A stretch of DNA of 64,000 nt from Marinibacterium anthonyi (GCA_003217735.2 CP031585.1:4761501-4825500), one strand, 5' to 3'. Positions 28,001 through 35,404 are shown, counted from the first letter of the stretch. Numbers and translations are program-made. The notes: generated by a model from the letters alone, not told the origin.

Positions 28001-28100
28001 CGGATCAAAGTCCGCCGGGTCAAAGTCCGCCAAAATCAAGACCGCCAAGACCCCGCGCGGGACAAAGAACCGCCGGTCCTCCAAGCGCCGCAAGAGCTGA
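25053..28100 (+). CDS. Pyruvyl transferase / TPR / alpha-beta hydrolase fusion ORF
   Basis: 1015 residues open as written. Residues 1-375 are a pyruvyl-transferase-like domain (FGTFDVENYGDLLFPL, LIGGGN, WNAPGV, GASLHGHI), paralogous to the gene at 16704. Residues about 425-760 are TPR-like helical repeats. Residues about 765-980 are an alpha/beta-hydrolase-like domain with elbow GSSASGYAA (Ser849 candidate). The tail is a Lys/Ser-rich repeat. Residues 395-420 (Arg/Pro/Ser) look like translated non-coding sequence, and codon 421 is an ATG with an ideal AGGAG 7 nt before it. It may really be two genes joined by a one-base change in a C7 run. See the separate entries. Confidence 0.8.
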   Translation: MPLTSGPRRRIAIFGTFDVENYGDLLFPLVAGQCLGRFGVDVVPVSPTSDRVCYTDAIPPLSIAEFARTASGFDGVLIGGGNIIHVRDFGLPAYDAIAYPMLWAGATAHAVRHAIPVMWNAPGVLPLRDPGTPPGWLTRVAQAADHFTVRDTHSAHVMGQWSGRRPDVMPDSVLDLARLWPRDMMLDRCRALRDDMGIGKDTPVIALHVKRRSLGTMDVAAFSAALALALEDAGAVAVLLAIGRCHDDHTLVREIHAAAGARTVPFEDADALQDIAAMIAGSDAYVGASLHGHITAAAYGTPARVVTVPALHKFIGQAQLMDRADELVPDWATALTDFRTVLSEPLRPLPAEVGTRLSQHWSAAAALVQNGAAPNKAMIFGDAPIEDALRRAVQDQTTPPRPSRRSGRATNDTRKTRRSGMTQDTLTDWDSAKINGLISSGEHDSATTQIDAVLEQRPSFLPARLAQIRLRMAAGDRAEASEMSLELADEVPDNPWVWLLAMQAHAATGDVETAKAIFDDGFDRLSPPDQVLSAALSALLPVLGGTKEQIAFLQEALKIRPDDQTLQIRLATRAHLAGDVKLSLDMLTKAEAQGPLPAFAQRVRTQLLPHLTSMDEAADELARQVDAGGEDAETLCRLCRYAAAAGRFEQSQTALLRALDLHPLEWRPLYRLNRIFLPAAQDAEIFAKLDTLRLEADTDRNWRLQFAFFALRVGETAIAQDVLQTLSDDPVVGPTARDLLAAVKATGEPHPRPEVIADDDVRVVRKDGAQGTIVVFGNFLGGISYVPDRYLDNLLADLPANVIYMRDPHGRVYLNGIPQLGPDEAAMQQALRDRLADLGGGRVVTMGSSASGYAALRAGLAIGADAVISLAGLITPGRGDEQDPLHNRMGMEELFGRDPEAMDLRPALAAKKATHLTLVIGAEYEPDIGRSRVAKDLDNATVHLMPGVTTHHSAIPAIADGTLVQLLTAALDPSPTSAESKTAGSKSAGSKSAKIKTAKTPRGTKNRRSSKRRKS
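26247..26316 (+). other. C7 run, 24-bp palindrome and hidden gene junction
   Basis: Seven C residues (26247-26253) run into a perfect 24-bp palindrome (26250-26273, arms CCCCGACCGTCG / CGACGGTCGGGG). Removing one C puts the upstream frame through to a TGA at 26314-26316, which overlaps the ATG at 26313 as ATGA, the same junction type as at 12202, 14058 and 18881. AGGAG is at 26301-26305. The site could be a slippage point, a recent frameshift, or a base-call error. Confidence 0.7.
26313..28100 (+). CDS. Possible independently translated TPR / alpha-beta hydrolase-like protein
   Basis: The in-frame 3' part of the fusion ORF, 595 residues if translation starts at the ATG at 26313. The AGGAG ribosome-binding site with 7-nt spacing is among the best in the window and would be pointless inside one long gene. 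Contents: TPR-like repeats to about residue 340, a hydrolase-like domain with GSSASGYAA (second Ser as nucleophile; the usual Gly after it is Ser), and a basic repeat tail. The hydrolase domain is of the kind found beside TPR regions in surface-glycan loci of Rhodobacterales; substrate unknown. Confidence 0.55.
   Translation: MTQDTLTDWDSAKINGLISSGEHDSATTQIDAVLEQRPSFLPARLAQIRLRMAAGDRAEASEMSLELADEVPDNPWVWLLAMQAHAATGDVETAKAIFDDGFDRLSPPDQVLSAALSALLPVLGGTKEQIAFLQEALKIRPDDQTLQIRLATRAHLAGDVKLSLDMLTKAEAQGPLPAFAQRVRTQLLPHLTSMDEAADELARQVDAGGEDAETLCRLCRYAAAAGRFEQSQTALLRALDLHPLEWRPLYRLNRIFLPAAQDAEIFAKLDTLRLEADTDRNWRLQFAFFALRVGETAIAQDVLQTLSDDPVVGPTARDLLAAVKATGEPHPRPEVIADDDVRVVRKDGAQGTIVVFGNFLGGISYVPDRYLDNLLADLPANVIYMRDPHGRVYLNGIPQLGPDEAAMQQALRDRLADLGGGRVVTMGSSASGYAALRAGLAIGADAVISLAGLITPGRGDEQDPLHNRMGMEELFGRDPEAMDLRPALAAKKATHLTLVIGAEYEPDIGRSRVAKDLDNATVHLMPGVTTHHSAIPAIADGTLVQLLTAALDPSPTSAESKTAGSKSAGSKSAKIKTAKTPRGTKNRRSSKRRKS
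27981..28055 (+). repeat. 15-bp tandem repeat coding for a basic pentapeptide tail
   Basis: Five codon-aligned 15-bp units, consensus TCCGCCGGGTCAAAG, the middle two differing at two positions. They encode (S/T)A(G/E/K)(S/I/T)(K/P), giving an Ala/Lys/Ser tail followed by RRSSKRRKS at the C-terminus of the fusion gene. Similar basic tails occur in histone-H1-like proteins and could bind polyanions such as acidic glycan. Repeat number may vary between strains. Confidence 0.75.
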
Positions 28101-28125
28101 TCGCCGCGACCGGGCAGCGCATGAC

Positions 28126-28155
28126 AAAGCCGGCGGGACAACATCCGCCGGCTTT
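28126..28155 (+). terminator. Intrinsic terminator after the fusion gene
   Basis: An 11-bp perfect stem AAAGCCGGCGG / CCGCCGGCTTT with an 8-nt loop, ending in TTT and then TTCTT after a short GC break, 26 nt after the stop. It can act in both directions and also lies beyond the end of the convergent desaturase gene. Confidence 0.75.
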
Positions 28156-28227
28156 CGCGTTCTTCGGGGTCAGGTCCCTGCCACACGACGGGGGACCGCC
28201 CCGGGCAGGCACCGCAGGCGCCCGGTT

Positions 28228-29256
28228 TCAGGCCATCCGCGCCTCGCGGAAGGACAGAAGCCGGCGCTGCTTTTCGTCCCACAGGTGCAGCCGCGCGCAG
28301 ACCAGGCTTTCGCGCAGGGTCAGCCGCTGGGCCTTGTCCAGGATCGGATGATCGCGCAGCACCTCGGTCAGGCGGTAGAACGGGATCCGGGCATACAGGT
28401 GGTGCACGTGGTGGATCCCGATGTTGCCGGTGAACCAGCGCAGCACAGGCGGCAGCACGTAGTGCGAACTGCCGTGCAGCGCCGCGTCATGCACCTGCCA
28501 ATCGTCTTCGTGATCCCATCGCGTGTCCTCGAACTGGTGCTGCACGTAGAACATCCACATGCCCGTGGTCGCCGCGACCAGCGCGGTGGGCAGGAAGACG
28601 CAGAAGATCGCCGGCGCGCCCAGGAACCACACGCCGACCCCCAGCAGCCCGCCCAGCACCAGGTTCGTCGCCATGGCGCTGACCCAGTACCGCCCGCCGG
28701 CCCGCATCAACCCGATGGGCAACCGGTATTGCAGGAGGAAGACATAGGTCGGCGTCAGGCCGAACAGGAACAGCGGGTGCCGGTACAGCCGGTAGAAGAA
28801 CCGGCGACCGCGCGGCAGCGCGCGATATTCCTCGACGGTCAGGGTGGGCAGGTCGCCGATTCCACGCCGGTCCAGGTTGCCCGACCCGGAATGGTGGATC
28901 GCATGGGTCCGCCGCCAGACGTCATAGGGCGTCATGGTGAACACCCCCAGAACGCGCCCGATCCAGTCGTTGACCTTGCGGTTGCGGAACAGCGTGCTGT
29001 GCCCGCAATCGTGCTGGATGATGAACAGCCGGATCAGGAACGCCCCGTTGACCAGCGAAATGGCGGCGGCCAGCGCCTGGCTGACCGACAAGGCCCAGAC
29101 CGCCGCGACGACCAGCGCGATGAACGGAGCCGCCGTGATGGCGATCTCGGTGATGCTGCGGACATGGGACGGGTCGCGATAGCGGGCCAGCACCTGCACC
29201 CAATGGCGCGCGCTGTCCGCCTGAGGCGAACGCGACGGATCGTCGGTCTTGGTCAC
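28228..29256 (-). CDS. Membrane fatty acid desaturase
   Basis: 342 residues from a GTG start with AAGGAT about 10 nt upstream. The three di-iron histidine boxes of acyl-lipid desaturases are intact: HDCGHST, HAIHHSG and HHVHH (GIHHVHHLY). Several hydrophobic segments between and after them would form the membrane-embedded fold. Introduces double bonds into acyl chains of lipids or acyl carriers. It sits at the end of the biosynthetic locus, convergent to the fusion gene, so it may tailor the acyl chain used there, or may be a housekeeping membrane-lipid enzyme. Confidence 0.9.
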   Translation of the reverse strand: MTKTDDPSRSPQADSARHWVQVLARYRDPSHVRSITEIAITAAPFIALVVAAVWALSVSQALAAAISLVNGAFLIRLFIIQHDCGHSTLFRNRKVNDWIGRVLGVFTMTPYDVWRRTHAIHHSGSGNLDRRGIGDLPTLTVEEYRALPRGRRFFYRLYRHPLFLFGLTPTYVFLLQYRLPIGLMRAGGRYWVSAMATNLVLGGLLGVGVWFLGAPAIFCVFLPTALVAATTGMWMFYVQHQFEDTRWDHEDDWQVHDAALHGSSHYVLPPVLRWFTGNIGIHHVHHLYARIPFYRLTEVLRDHPILDKAQRLTLRESLVCARLHLWDEKQRRLLSFREARMA

Positions 29257-29449
29257 GAAGTGAAATCCTTGTGTCTGTTCTCTGCGCCGGTGCAGTCTGA
29301 CTTGGGATCCATTGCGATTTCACGAACGATCCCGGCTCGCGCAGCGCGGCGCTCCCCTTCTGGGGTCTCCCCCATTTAGGTGGTCCTTGAAGCGCGGATA
29401 ACAAGGGTTTCGGGGCGACTTGATCGCCTCTGACCGCATTCATTCGCCC

Positions 29450-29479
29450 GGCGGGCAGCCGGGCGGCGGAATGCCCGCC
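29450..29479 (-). terminator. Hairpin at the end of the 15-gene operon
   Basis: On the minus strand GGCGGGCA / TGCCCGCC, 8 bp with a 14-nt loop, starts 2 nt after the amidohydrolase stop codon. No U tract, so strength is uncertain. The rest of 29257-29449 shows no gene; it should hold the desaturase promoter. Confidence 0.35.
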
Positions 29480-29481
29480 CG

Positions 29482-30729
29482 CTACGCGCCGGTCCCCCCG
29501 CTTCCCCCGCCCAGTGACGCCAGCAGCACGTCCAGCAGGACCTGGGCACCGGCCGTCACGTCGGATTGTTCCGCGCTTTCCGAGGGATCGTGGCTGATGC
29601 CGCCCTTGCAGGGGATGAAGATCATCGCCGACGGGCAGATCCCGGCCAGGTGCCGGGCGTCGTGTCCGGCGGCCGAGGCCAGGTCCATCGACGCGACCCC
29701 ATGCCTGCGGGCAGCCGCGCGGATGCGGTCCTGCAGGGCGGGCGCAAAGACGTTGCTGGGCGCATGCACCAGTTCGCGCAAGGTTGCCGTGCAGGGCGTG
29801 GCCAGGGCCGACGTCACGGCGTGCATTCGTTGGCCTGCCGCCTCAAGAACGTCGTTGGAGGGATGGCGCAGGTCGACGCGGAACACGACTTCGGAGGCGA
29901 TGACAGAAGGCGCATTGGGCCGCACTTCGACCCGGCCGATGGTGAAGCGGATATCGGGGTCGCTTTCGCCGATCTCGCGCTGCAGGGCGGTGGCGATGCG
30001 GGCAAAGGCCATCACGGCATCGCGGCGCCGGTCCATCGGTTCGGTGCCGGCATGGCCCGCGCTGCCGGTGACCTTGCCTTCGGCGGTGATCTTGCCCTGG
30101 ATGCCGGTGACCACGCCGATGGGAACGCCGGCGGCCTCCAGCATCGTCGCCTGTTCGATATGCGGTTCGATATACGCTTCGGGCCGGAACGCCGGGCGGA
30201 CCGGCACCTGCGCAAAGGCGGCGTGGATCCGGTCGATCTCGGCTCCGCAGGTCACGCCATTGGCGTCGCTGGCCGCGCGCAGGTCGGTATTGCTGCGGAC
30301 CCCGGCGAAATGTTCCGACCCCGCCATACCCGGCGCAAAGCGCGAACCTTCCTCGTTCATCCAGGCGACTACCGTGACATCGCGGTCGGGGTGAATGCCC
30401 GCCTCGACCATTGCAGCGACCGCTTCCAGAGCGGCCAGCACGCCGAACACCCCGTCGAACCGCCCCCCGGTCGGCTGGCTGTCCAGGTGCGACCCCGCCA
30501 GCAGCGGCGGCAGATCGCGGTCGCGGCCCGGTAGCGTCAGGAACAGGTTGGCCGCGGCATCGGTCGAAGGTTCCAACCCCAGGGCCTCCGCCCAGTCCAG
30601 CATCTGCGCCCAGGCGGCGTGGTCTTCGTCCGACAGCGCCTGGCGGTTGACGCCGCCGCCGTCGAACCCACCGATTTCCGCCATCCTCATCAGCCGGGCC
30701 CACAGCCTGTCGCCATTCACCAGCGTCAT
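29482..30729 (-). CDS. M20-family Zn-dependent amidohydrolase (carbamoylase/allantoate type)
   Basis: 415 residues; ATG overlaps the stop of the upstream hydrolase gene (ATGA). Metal-ligand blocks GSHLDSQPTGGRFDGVFG and MNEEGSRF, the dimer-domain substrate block TGSAGHAGT with RRDA, and a late AGHDA His-Asp motif match N-carbamoyl-amino acid hydrolases, allantoate amidohydrolases and beta-ureidopropionases. These open ureido or N-carbamoyl groups and release ammonia and CO2. Last gene of a 15-gene transcript with a nucleoside hydrolase, so release of nitrogen from a ring-opened heterocycle is plausible. Exact substrate not predictable. Confidence 0.9.
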   Translation of the reverse strand: MTLVNGDRLWARLMRMAEIGGFDGGGVNRQALSDEDHAAWAQMLDWAEALGLEPSTDAAANLFLTLPGRDRDLPPLLAGSHLDSQPTGGRFDGVFGVLAALEAVAAMVEAGIHPDRDVTVVAWMNEEGSRFAPGMAGSEHFAGVRSNTDLRAASDANGVTCGAEIDRIHAAFAQVPVRPAFRPEAYIEPHIEQATMLEAAGVPIGVVTGIQGKITAEGKVTGSAGHAGTEPMDRRRDAVMAFARIATALQREIGESDPDIRFTIGRVEVRPNAPSVIASEVVFRVDLRHPSNDVLEAAGQRMHAVTSALATPCTATLRELVHAPSNVFAPALQDRIRAAARRHGVASMDLASAAGHDARHLAGICPSAMIFIPCKGGISHDPSESAEQSDVTAGAQVLLDVLLASLGGGSGGTGA

Positions 30730-31604
30730 GACGTGCGCATCACCTGGCCCGGATCGGCGCGCGGATCGCGCGCGGGCCAGGCGCCGGCTTCGACCTGGGC
30801 GATGAATTCGGCCAGGAACATGTTGAACATCTCGGGTTCCTCGATGTTCAGCGTGTGGCCCGTCTTGGGCAGGATCGCCAGGCCGCAGGCGGGGATGGTC
30901 TTTTTCAGGTAGACGCAGGTCTGGATGCAATGGTCGTCCTCGTCCCCGGTCATCACCAGCGTCGGCACCTGCATCCTGGCGAATTCGTCCTTCAGGTCAT
31001 ACAGCGACGGCCGGCGCGCCTGCACCCCGCGCATGGTCAGCGCGGCGCCCGTGGAATCATGTTCCGACAGGCGCCTGGCGAAGTGTGCCCAGCCGCGCGG
31101 GTCCTTGTTCTGGAACTGCACCCGGCTGGCGCCCAGGGCGTAGATCTTGGAAAATTCCCTGGCGCCCTTGGTCTCGAAATTCTCGGCGACCGACAGGGAC
31201 ACGCCCCGGAAATACTCCTCGAATTCCTTCTCGGCCCCGTAACCGGCCCCGGCGATGGTCAGCGACAGTGCCCGGTCCGGCGCGATCAGGCCGAAATGCG
31301 CGGTGGCGAACCCGCCCATCGACAGTCCCACGATATGGGCCTTCTCGATCCCCAGCCCGTCCAGCACCGCCAGCGCGTCCTCGACCGCGATCCGCTGGGA
31401 ATAGCTGTCCAGGTCCTGCGGGATGTCCGAGGGCGGATAGCCCCGGGCGGCATAGGTGATGCAGCGGTGGCGGCGGGCAAAGCGGCGCATCTGCGGCTCC
31501 CACGCGTCAAAATTGCCGCCGAATTCGTGGATGAAAAGGATCGGCGTACCCTGCCCCGCCTCTTCGACGTACAGCTTCACGCCATCTTTCGTGGTCACGT
31601 ACAT
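30726..31604 (-). CDS. Alpha/beta-fold hydrolase
   Basis: 292 residues. Nucleophile elbow GLSMGGFA, oxyanion region IHEFGGNFDAW, late catalytic Asp in VMTGDEDDHC and His in GHTLNIEEPEMF, so the Ser-Asp-His triad is complete. Similar to ring-cleavage-product hydrolases and to amide hydrolases that split enamide intermediates in vitamin degradation. No signal peptide. Starts 14 nt after the aminotransferase stop. Confidence 0.85.
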   Translation of the reverse strand: MYVTTKDGVKLYVEEAGQGTPILFIHEFGGNFDAWEPQMRRFARRHRCITYAARGYPPSDIPQDLDSYSQRIAVEDALAVLDGLGIEKAHIVGLSMGGFATAHFGLIAPDRALSLTIAGAGYGAEKEFEEYFRGVSLSVAENFETKGAREFSKIYALGASRVQFQNKDPRGWAHFARRLSEHDSTGAALTMRGVQARRPSLYDLKDEFARMQVPTLVMTGDEDDHCIQTCVYLKKTIPACGLAILPKTGHTLNIEEPEMFNMFLAEFIAQVEAGAWPARDPRADPGQVMRTS

Positions 31605-31618
31605 GATCTTGCGCCTTC

Positions 31619-32758
31619 TCAGAACAGCGCCGGGACGTCGGTCAGGCCCCGCGCTTGGGTCAGCATGTCGGGCAGCAGCGCGCAGAAGCGGGCCGCCCAG
31701 TCGGTAGGGACGGTGGTCGACACCTTGATGAAGCCGCCGCCGAAGCGGGCCGTGTGATAGCGGCCCTGCCGGATCATCACGCCCTTCAGGCGGAACGCCT
31801 CGACCAGCTGTTCGGGGGTGACGCCGGTGGCTTCGGTGCCGATGCACAGGAAGTTGGCGTGCGACGGCCAGACCAGCAGTTCCATGCCGTCGATCCCGGC
31901 AACCGCATCGCGGATCATCTCCTGGTTGGCGGTGTTGATGGCGCGCACGGTGTCCATCCATTCGGATTTCACCTTCAGCCCGGCCTCGGCGCCCCGTTGG
32001 GCGACAACGCCCGCGCCCAGGATGGAACTGGAATAGCCCGCGCATTCGCCGATCAGCGCCGGAGACCCGACAAGCGCGCCGATGCGCATCCCCGCCAGTC
32101 CCAGCCATTTCGAGAAGCTGATCGAGCAGACGGCGTTTTCCGGGTCGATCCGCATGGCGGGCACGTGATCGGGGGCGAAATCGCGGTAGGTGCAGTCATG
32201 CACCAGCAGCGCGCCGACCGACTTGGCGATATCGATGAAGGCGGTCAGTTCGTCCACCGTGTAGGTGGTGCCCAGCGGGTTGTTGGGATCCACAAGGTAG
32301 ATCAGCGCGCATCGCTCGTCGACAGCGGTGCGCAGGGTCTCGGGCGTCAGCTTGTACCCGGTTTCCGGCCCGAAGATCGGCAGTTCCACCACCTCGGCCC
32401 CTTGCTGGCGGGCAAAAAGGCCCGGCCATTTCCAGGTGGGATCAGAGGTGACAAAGGTATCGCCCGCGCGCACCCTGGTGCGCACCAGCGTGGCCAGCGC
32501 GTTCACGCCGCCTTCGGTCACCAGCGCCCGACCCGGCACGCCCAGATCCGCCACGATGGCTTCGCGCAGGCTTTCGAAGCCCAGCGGCGGGGCATAGGCG
32601 TTGTATTCGCCGCGCGCGATCGAAGCGGTCATCGCCTCGGTCACGGCGGGGTGGCTGGGGATATGGTTGGTGTTCTGGCCCATCCAGATCAGCTTTTCGT
32701 CGCTGAAAAGCGTGTCGAAATAGCGGTTGCGGATCTCGGCCTCGGTGTCAGTCGTCAT
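31619..32758 (-). CDS. Class I/II PLP-dependent aminotransferase
   Basis: 379 residues from the ATG at 32758. Fold-type I aminotransferase: YAPPLGFESLREAI, DPTWKWPG, DPNNPLGTTY with the conserved NPxG, VHDCTYRDF, and the PLP lysine in SFSKWLGLAGMRIG. Full length. The substrate-binding Arg near the C-terminus is within RQGRYHTARFGGG. Likely handles an amino acid or amine intermediate of the operon's pathway. 7 nt from the nucleoside hydrolase gene. Confidence 0.85.
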   Translation of the reverse strand: MTTDTEAEIRNRYFDTLFSDEKLIWMGQNTNHIPSHPAVTEAMTASIARGEYNAYAPPLGFESLREAIVADLGVPGRALVTEGGVNALATLVRTRVRAGDTFVTSDPTWKWPGLFARQQGAEVVELPIFGPETGYKLTPETLRTAVDERCALIYLVDPNNPLGTTYTVDELTAFIDIAKSVGALLVHDCTYRDFAPDHVPAMRIDPENAVCSISFSKWLGLAGMRIGALVGSPALIGECAGYSSSILGAGVVAQRGAEAGLKVKSEWMDTVRAINTANQEMIRDAVAGIDGMELLVWPSHANFLCIGTEATGVTPEQLVEAFRLKGVMIRQGRYHTARFGGGFIKVSTTVPTDWAARFCALLPDMLTQARGLTDVPALF

Positions 32759-32765
32759 TTGTCTT

Positions 32766-33728
32766 TCAGTTCTCAAGCGCCGCGATGAGCATCTCGGCGA
32801 AGCGGTCGGTATCGGCCTTGCGGATCACCCGGGCGTTGGCGGGTTGGGCGGGCCAGAGGAAATCGATCTCGGCCTCTTCGGCGGTCAGCGGCGTGCAGAT
32901 CGACGAATAGGCGCGGGTCAGCTCTCCTTGAGTTTCCACGTCGACCAGGCAGTCGGCGGTCTCCAGCATGATGGAAGGGTCGATGGCGCAGGCGCAGGTC
33001 AGGCTGTCGGGATGGGTCGAAAGCGGCCGGCCATAGCGCATTTCGGTGCGCTTGAAGGGCGCGGCGCTGACTTCCATGAAGAAGCGCGCAAGGGGCGTGT
33101 CCATCGTCTCGATCCGGCGCAGGGCTTCGTCGGGCAGAAGGCCGGAATTCATCGTCAGCGTCCAGGTCGACAGCGTCAGGTCGAAACCCGCGTTGACCAC
33201 GATCTTGGCGGCCTCGGGATCGACGTAGAAGTTGAATTCCGATGCCGGCGTCGTGTTGCCGATGCTGTTGTCCAGCCCCCCCATAACCCACAGGTGTTTC
33301 AGGTTCTGCGCGATGCGCGGTTCCTTGACGTAAGCCGTGGCGATGTTGGTCAGGGGCGCCTGGGCAAGGATCTCGATCTCGCCGGGGTTGGACATGATCA
33401 TGTCGATCAGGAAATCCACCGCGTGGCCGGGTTCAGGACGCTGAGCGGCCTGCGGATAGCCCGCATCACTCATCCCGTCGGCGCCAAAGAATTCGGTGGC
33501 GTCCACCGGCTTGCGCAACATCGGCAGCGGGCACCCCTTGTAGACCGGCACCTTGCCGCCCCAGCCCGCCAGTTCCAGCGTGTACAGTGCGTTTTCGACC
33601 TGCTGGTCGAAGGGCACGTTGCCGTTGCAGATGGTGACCGCTTCCAGCGTCACGTCCGGCGCCTTCAGCGCCAGCAGGATCGAGAACGCGTCGTCGCCTG
33701 CGGTATCGGTATCGATGATGAGCCGCAT
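32766..33728 (-). CDS. Nucleoside hydrolase (IunH/RihB-type)
   Basis: 320 residues beginning IIDTDTAGDDAF, the DTDxxxDD calcium-binding signature at positions 5-12. The VMGG block and the NFYVDPEAA active-site block follow. These enzymes cleave the N-glycosidic bond of ribonucleosides to base and ribose. Adjacent to, and ended by, the ECF transporter genes (next gene stops directly before it), so the transporter probably imports a nucleoside or nucleoside-like compound. No signal peptide. Confidence 0.9.
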   Translation of the reverse strand: MRLIIDTDTAGDDAFSILLALKAPDVTLEAVTICNGNVPFDQQVENALYTLELAGWGGKVPVYKGCPLPMLRKPVDATEFFGADGMSDAGYPQAAQRPEPGHAVDFLIDMIMSNPGEIEILAQAPLTNIATAYVKEPRIAQNLKHLWVMGGLDNSIGNTTPASEFNFYVDPEAAKIVVNAGFDLTLSTWTLTMNSGLLPDEALRRIETMDTPLARFFMEVSAAPFKRTEMRYGRPLSTHPDSLTCACAIDPSIMLETADCLVDVETQGELTRAYSSICTPLTAEEAEIDFLWPAQPANARVIRKADTDRFAEMLIAALEN

Positions 33729-34550
33729 TCAGGCCCCTCCTTTCAGTCTGGGTGCAAGGCCGTCCGCCAGGTCTCGCGCGTTCAGCGCAAGCGGCAGGTT
33801 CAGCCGTTGCGACAGGTCCACGATGCCGGGCTGTTCGACCGACACGGCGCGGGTGGCGGCGGCATCGGCGAAGAAGTCGCGCACCGGGGCGTCGACGGCC
33901 ATGCGGCCATCGGCCAGGCCCAGCACGCGGCTGGCGTGGCGGGCGACGAAATCCATGTCGTGACAGACCAGCGCGATGCTGCGCCCGGCGGCGGTTTCCT
34001 CGGCGATGATCCGGCCCAGCATCTCGCGCCGGATCGCATCCAGCCCGCGCTGCGCCTCGTCCAGCAACAAAAGCCCCGGTTCGCACGCCAGCACCGAGGC
34101 CACCGCCACGAAACGGCGCATGGAGGCATCCAGATCCAGCGGGTGGCTTTGCAGCACCTCGCCCAGCCCGGTACGCGCCACGGCATCGGCGACGCGTTTG
34201 GCGCGGGTGGCTTCGTCCAGATCGGCCTGGGCGGGACCAAAGCCGATCTCGGATTCCACGGTGGCGTTGAAGATCTGCTGTTCCGGCGCCTGGAACACGG
34301 TGCCCACATGGGCCGCGATCTGGCTGACCTTCATGTCCGACGCATCCCGCCCGGCCACCCGGACGGTGCCGGCATCGGGCCGCAGCAGACCGTTCAGCAG
34401 CCGCAGCATGGTCGATTTGCCCGCACCGTTGCGCCCGACGATGGCCACGACCTCGCCGGGGCGGATCTGCATCGAGATATCGGACAACACCGGCTGTTCA
34501 GCCGTATAGCCGAAGCGGACGTTTTCCAGTTCAAGGATCGGGCCGGTCAT
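33729..34550 (-). CDS. ECF transporter ATPase, second subunit, with degenerate signature
   Basis: 273 residues. Walker A GRNGAGKST, Q-loop FQAPEQQIFN, Walker B LLLLDEAQRGLD, and switch His in VCHDMDF. The ABC signature, normally LSGGQ, is replaced by LDASM before RRFVAVA, and the usual DEPT is DEAQ. The partner ATPase has the canonical motif. In ECF transporters the two ATPases form two composite sites, so here one site is probably weak or inactive. ATGA overlap with the partner gene. Confidence 0.85.
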   Translation of the reverse strand: MTGPILELENVRFGYTAEQPVLSDISMQIRPGEVVAIVGRNGAGKSTMLRLLNGLLRPDAGTVRVAGRDASDMKVSQIAAHVGTVFQAPEQQIFNATVESEIGFGPAQADLDEATRAKRVADAVARTGLGEVLQSHPLDLDASMRRFVAVASVLACEPGLLLLDEAQRGLDAIRREMLGRIIAEETAAGRSIALVCHDMDFVARHASRVLGLADGRMAVDAPVRDFFADAAATRAVSVEQPGIVDLSQRLNLPLALNARDLADGLAPRLKGGA

Positions 34551-35404
34551 TGCGCGGCCCCTGTCATGAGCGGGCGCAGCGTGTCGGCCACCTTCGCCGG
34601 GTCCGCCGACACCGGCGCCCCTTCGGGCCAGACGCCGCGCGCCTTCAGCAGCAGGGCGGCCTCGGCCACTTCGGGAAGCCCGAAGATCTCGCGCACCCGG
34701 GGCTGGGCCAGCAACGCATCCACGTCGCCGTCCAGCGTGATCTGACCGTCGTCCAGCAAAAGGAACCGGTCAGCCACGGCCAAGGGCGGCCCAAGCGCCA
34801 CGTCGCACCAGACGATGGCAATGTCGTCGGGCAGGCGGGCCATCTGATCCAGCAGGGCATCGCGGGATTCCGGGTCGAAATTGCCGGTGGGTTCGTCCAG
34901 CACCAGAACGCGCGGTTCCATCGCCAGCGCGGCGGCGATCGACAGCCGCTGCTGTTCGCCGCCCGACAACGAAAACGGGTCGCGGTCCATCAGGTGGTCC
35001 AGCCGGCAGATCCGCGCGACCCGGTCGATGCGGTCGCGCACCTCGGCCTCTGGCAGGGCCAGGTTGCCGGGGCCAAAGGCGATTTCGTCCCGCACGGTAA
35101 AGGCAAAGCCCGACAATTGCTGCATCGGCACCTGTCCGACGAATTGCACGGTCGCGGCGGCCTCTTCGGGCGGCAGGTCGGCCCAGGGCTTGCCGTCGAT
35201 CAGCACCGCGCCGGCGCTGGCGGCGAAGGCGCCGCGCGGCAGCCAGCCGGCCATCCACTGCGCCAGCGTGCTCTTGCCCGATCCGTTGCCGCCCAGGATC
35301 GCCAGCTTCTCGCCGGGCGCCACCGACAGGGATACGTCGCGCAGCACCGGATCGGTGGCGGCGTCATAGGAAAAGGTCAGGTCCCGGACCTCGATCAGTG
35401 CCAC
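34547..35404 (-). CDS. ECF transporter ATPase, first subunit
   Basis: 285 residues. Walker A LGGNGSGKST, Q-loop VGQVPMQQLSG, canonical signature FSLSGGEQQRLSIA, Walker B VLVLDEPTGNFDPE. The switch His appears replaced: the D-loop is followed by IAIVWCDVAL, with Cys-Asp where THD/CHD is expected. Energises uptake together with the T and S components encoded just upstream. Overlaps the T-component gene by 10 nt. Confidence 0.9.
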   Translation of the reverse strand: MALIEVRDLTFSYDAATDPVLRDVSLSVAPGEKLAILGGNGSGKSTLAQWMAGWLPRGAFAASAGAVLIDGKPWADLPPEEAAATVQFVGQVPMQQLSGFAFTVRDEIAFGPGNLALPEAEVRDRIDRVARICRLDHLMDRDPFSLSGGEQQRLSIAAALAMEPRVLVLDEPTGNFDPESRDALLDQMARLPDDIAIVWCDVALGPPLAVADRFLLLDDGQITLDGDVDALLAQPRVREIFGLPEVAEAALLLKARGVWPEGAPVSADPAKVADTLRPLMTGAAQ

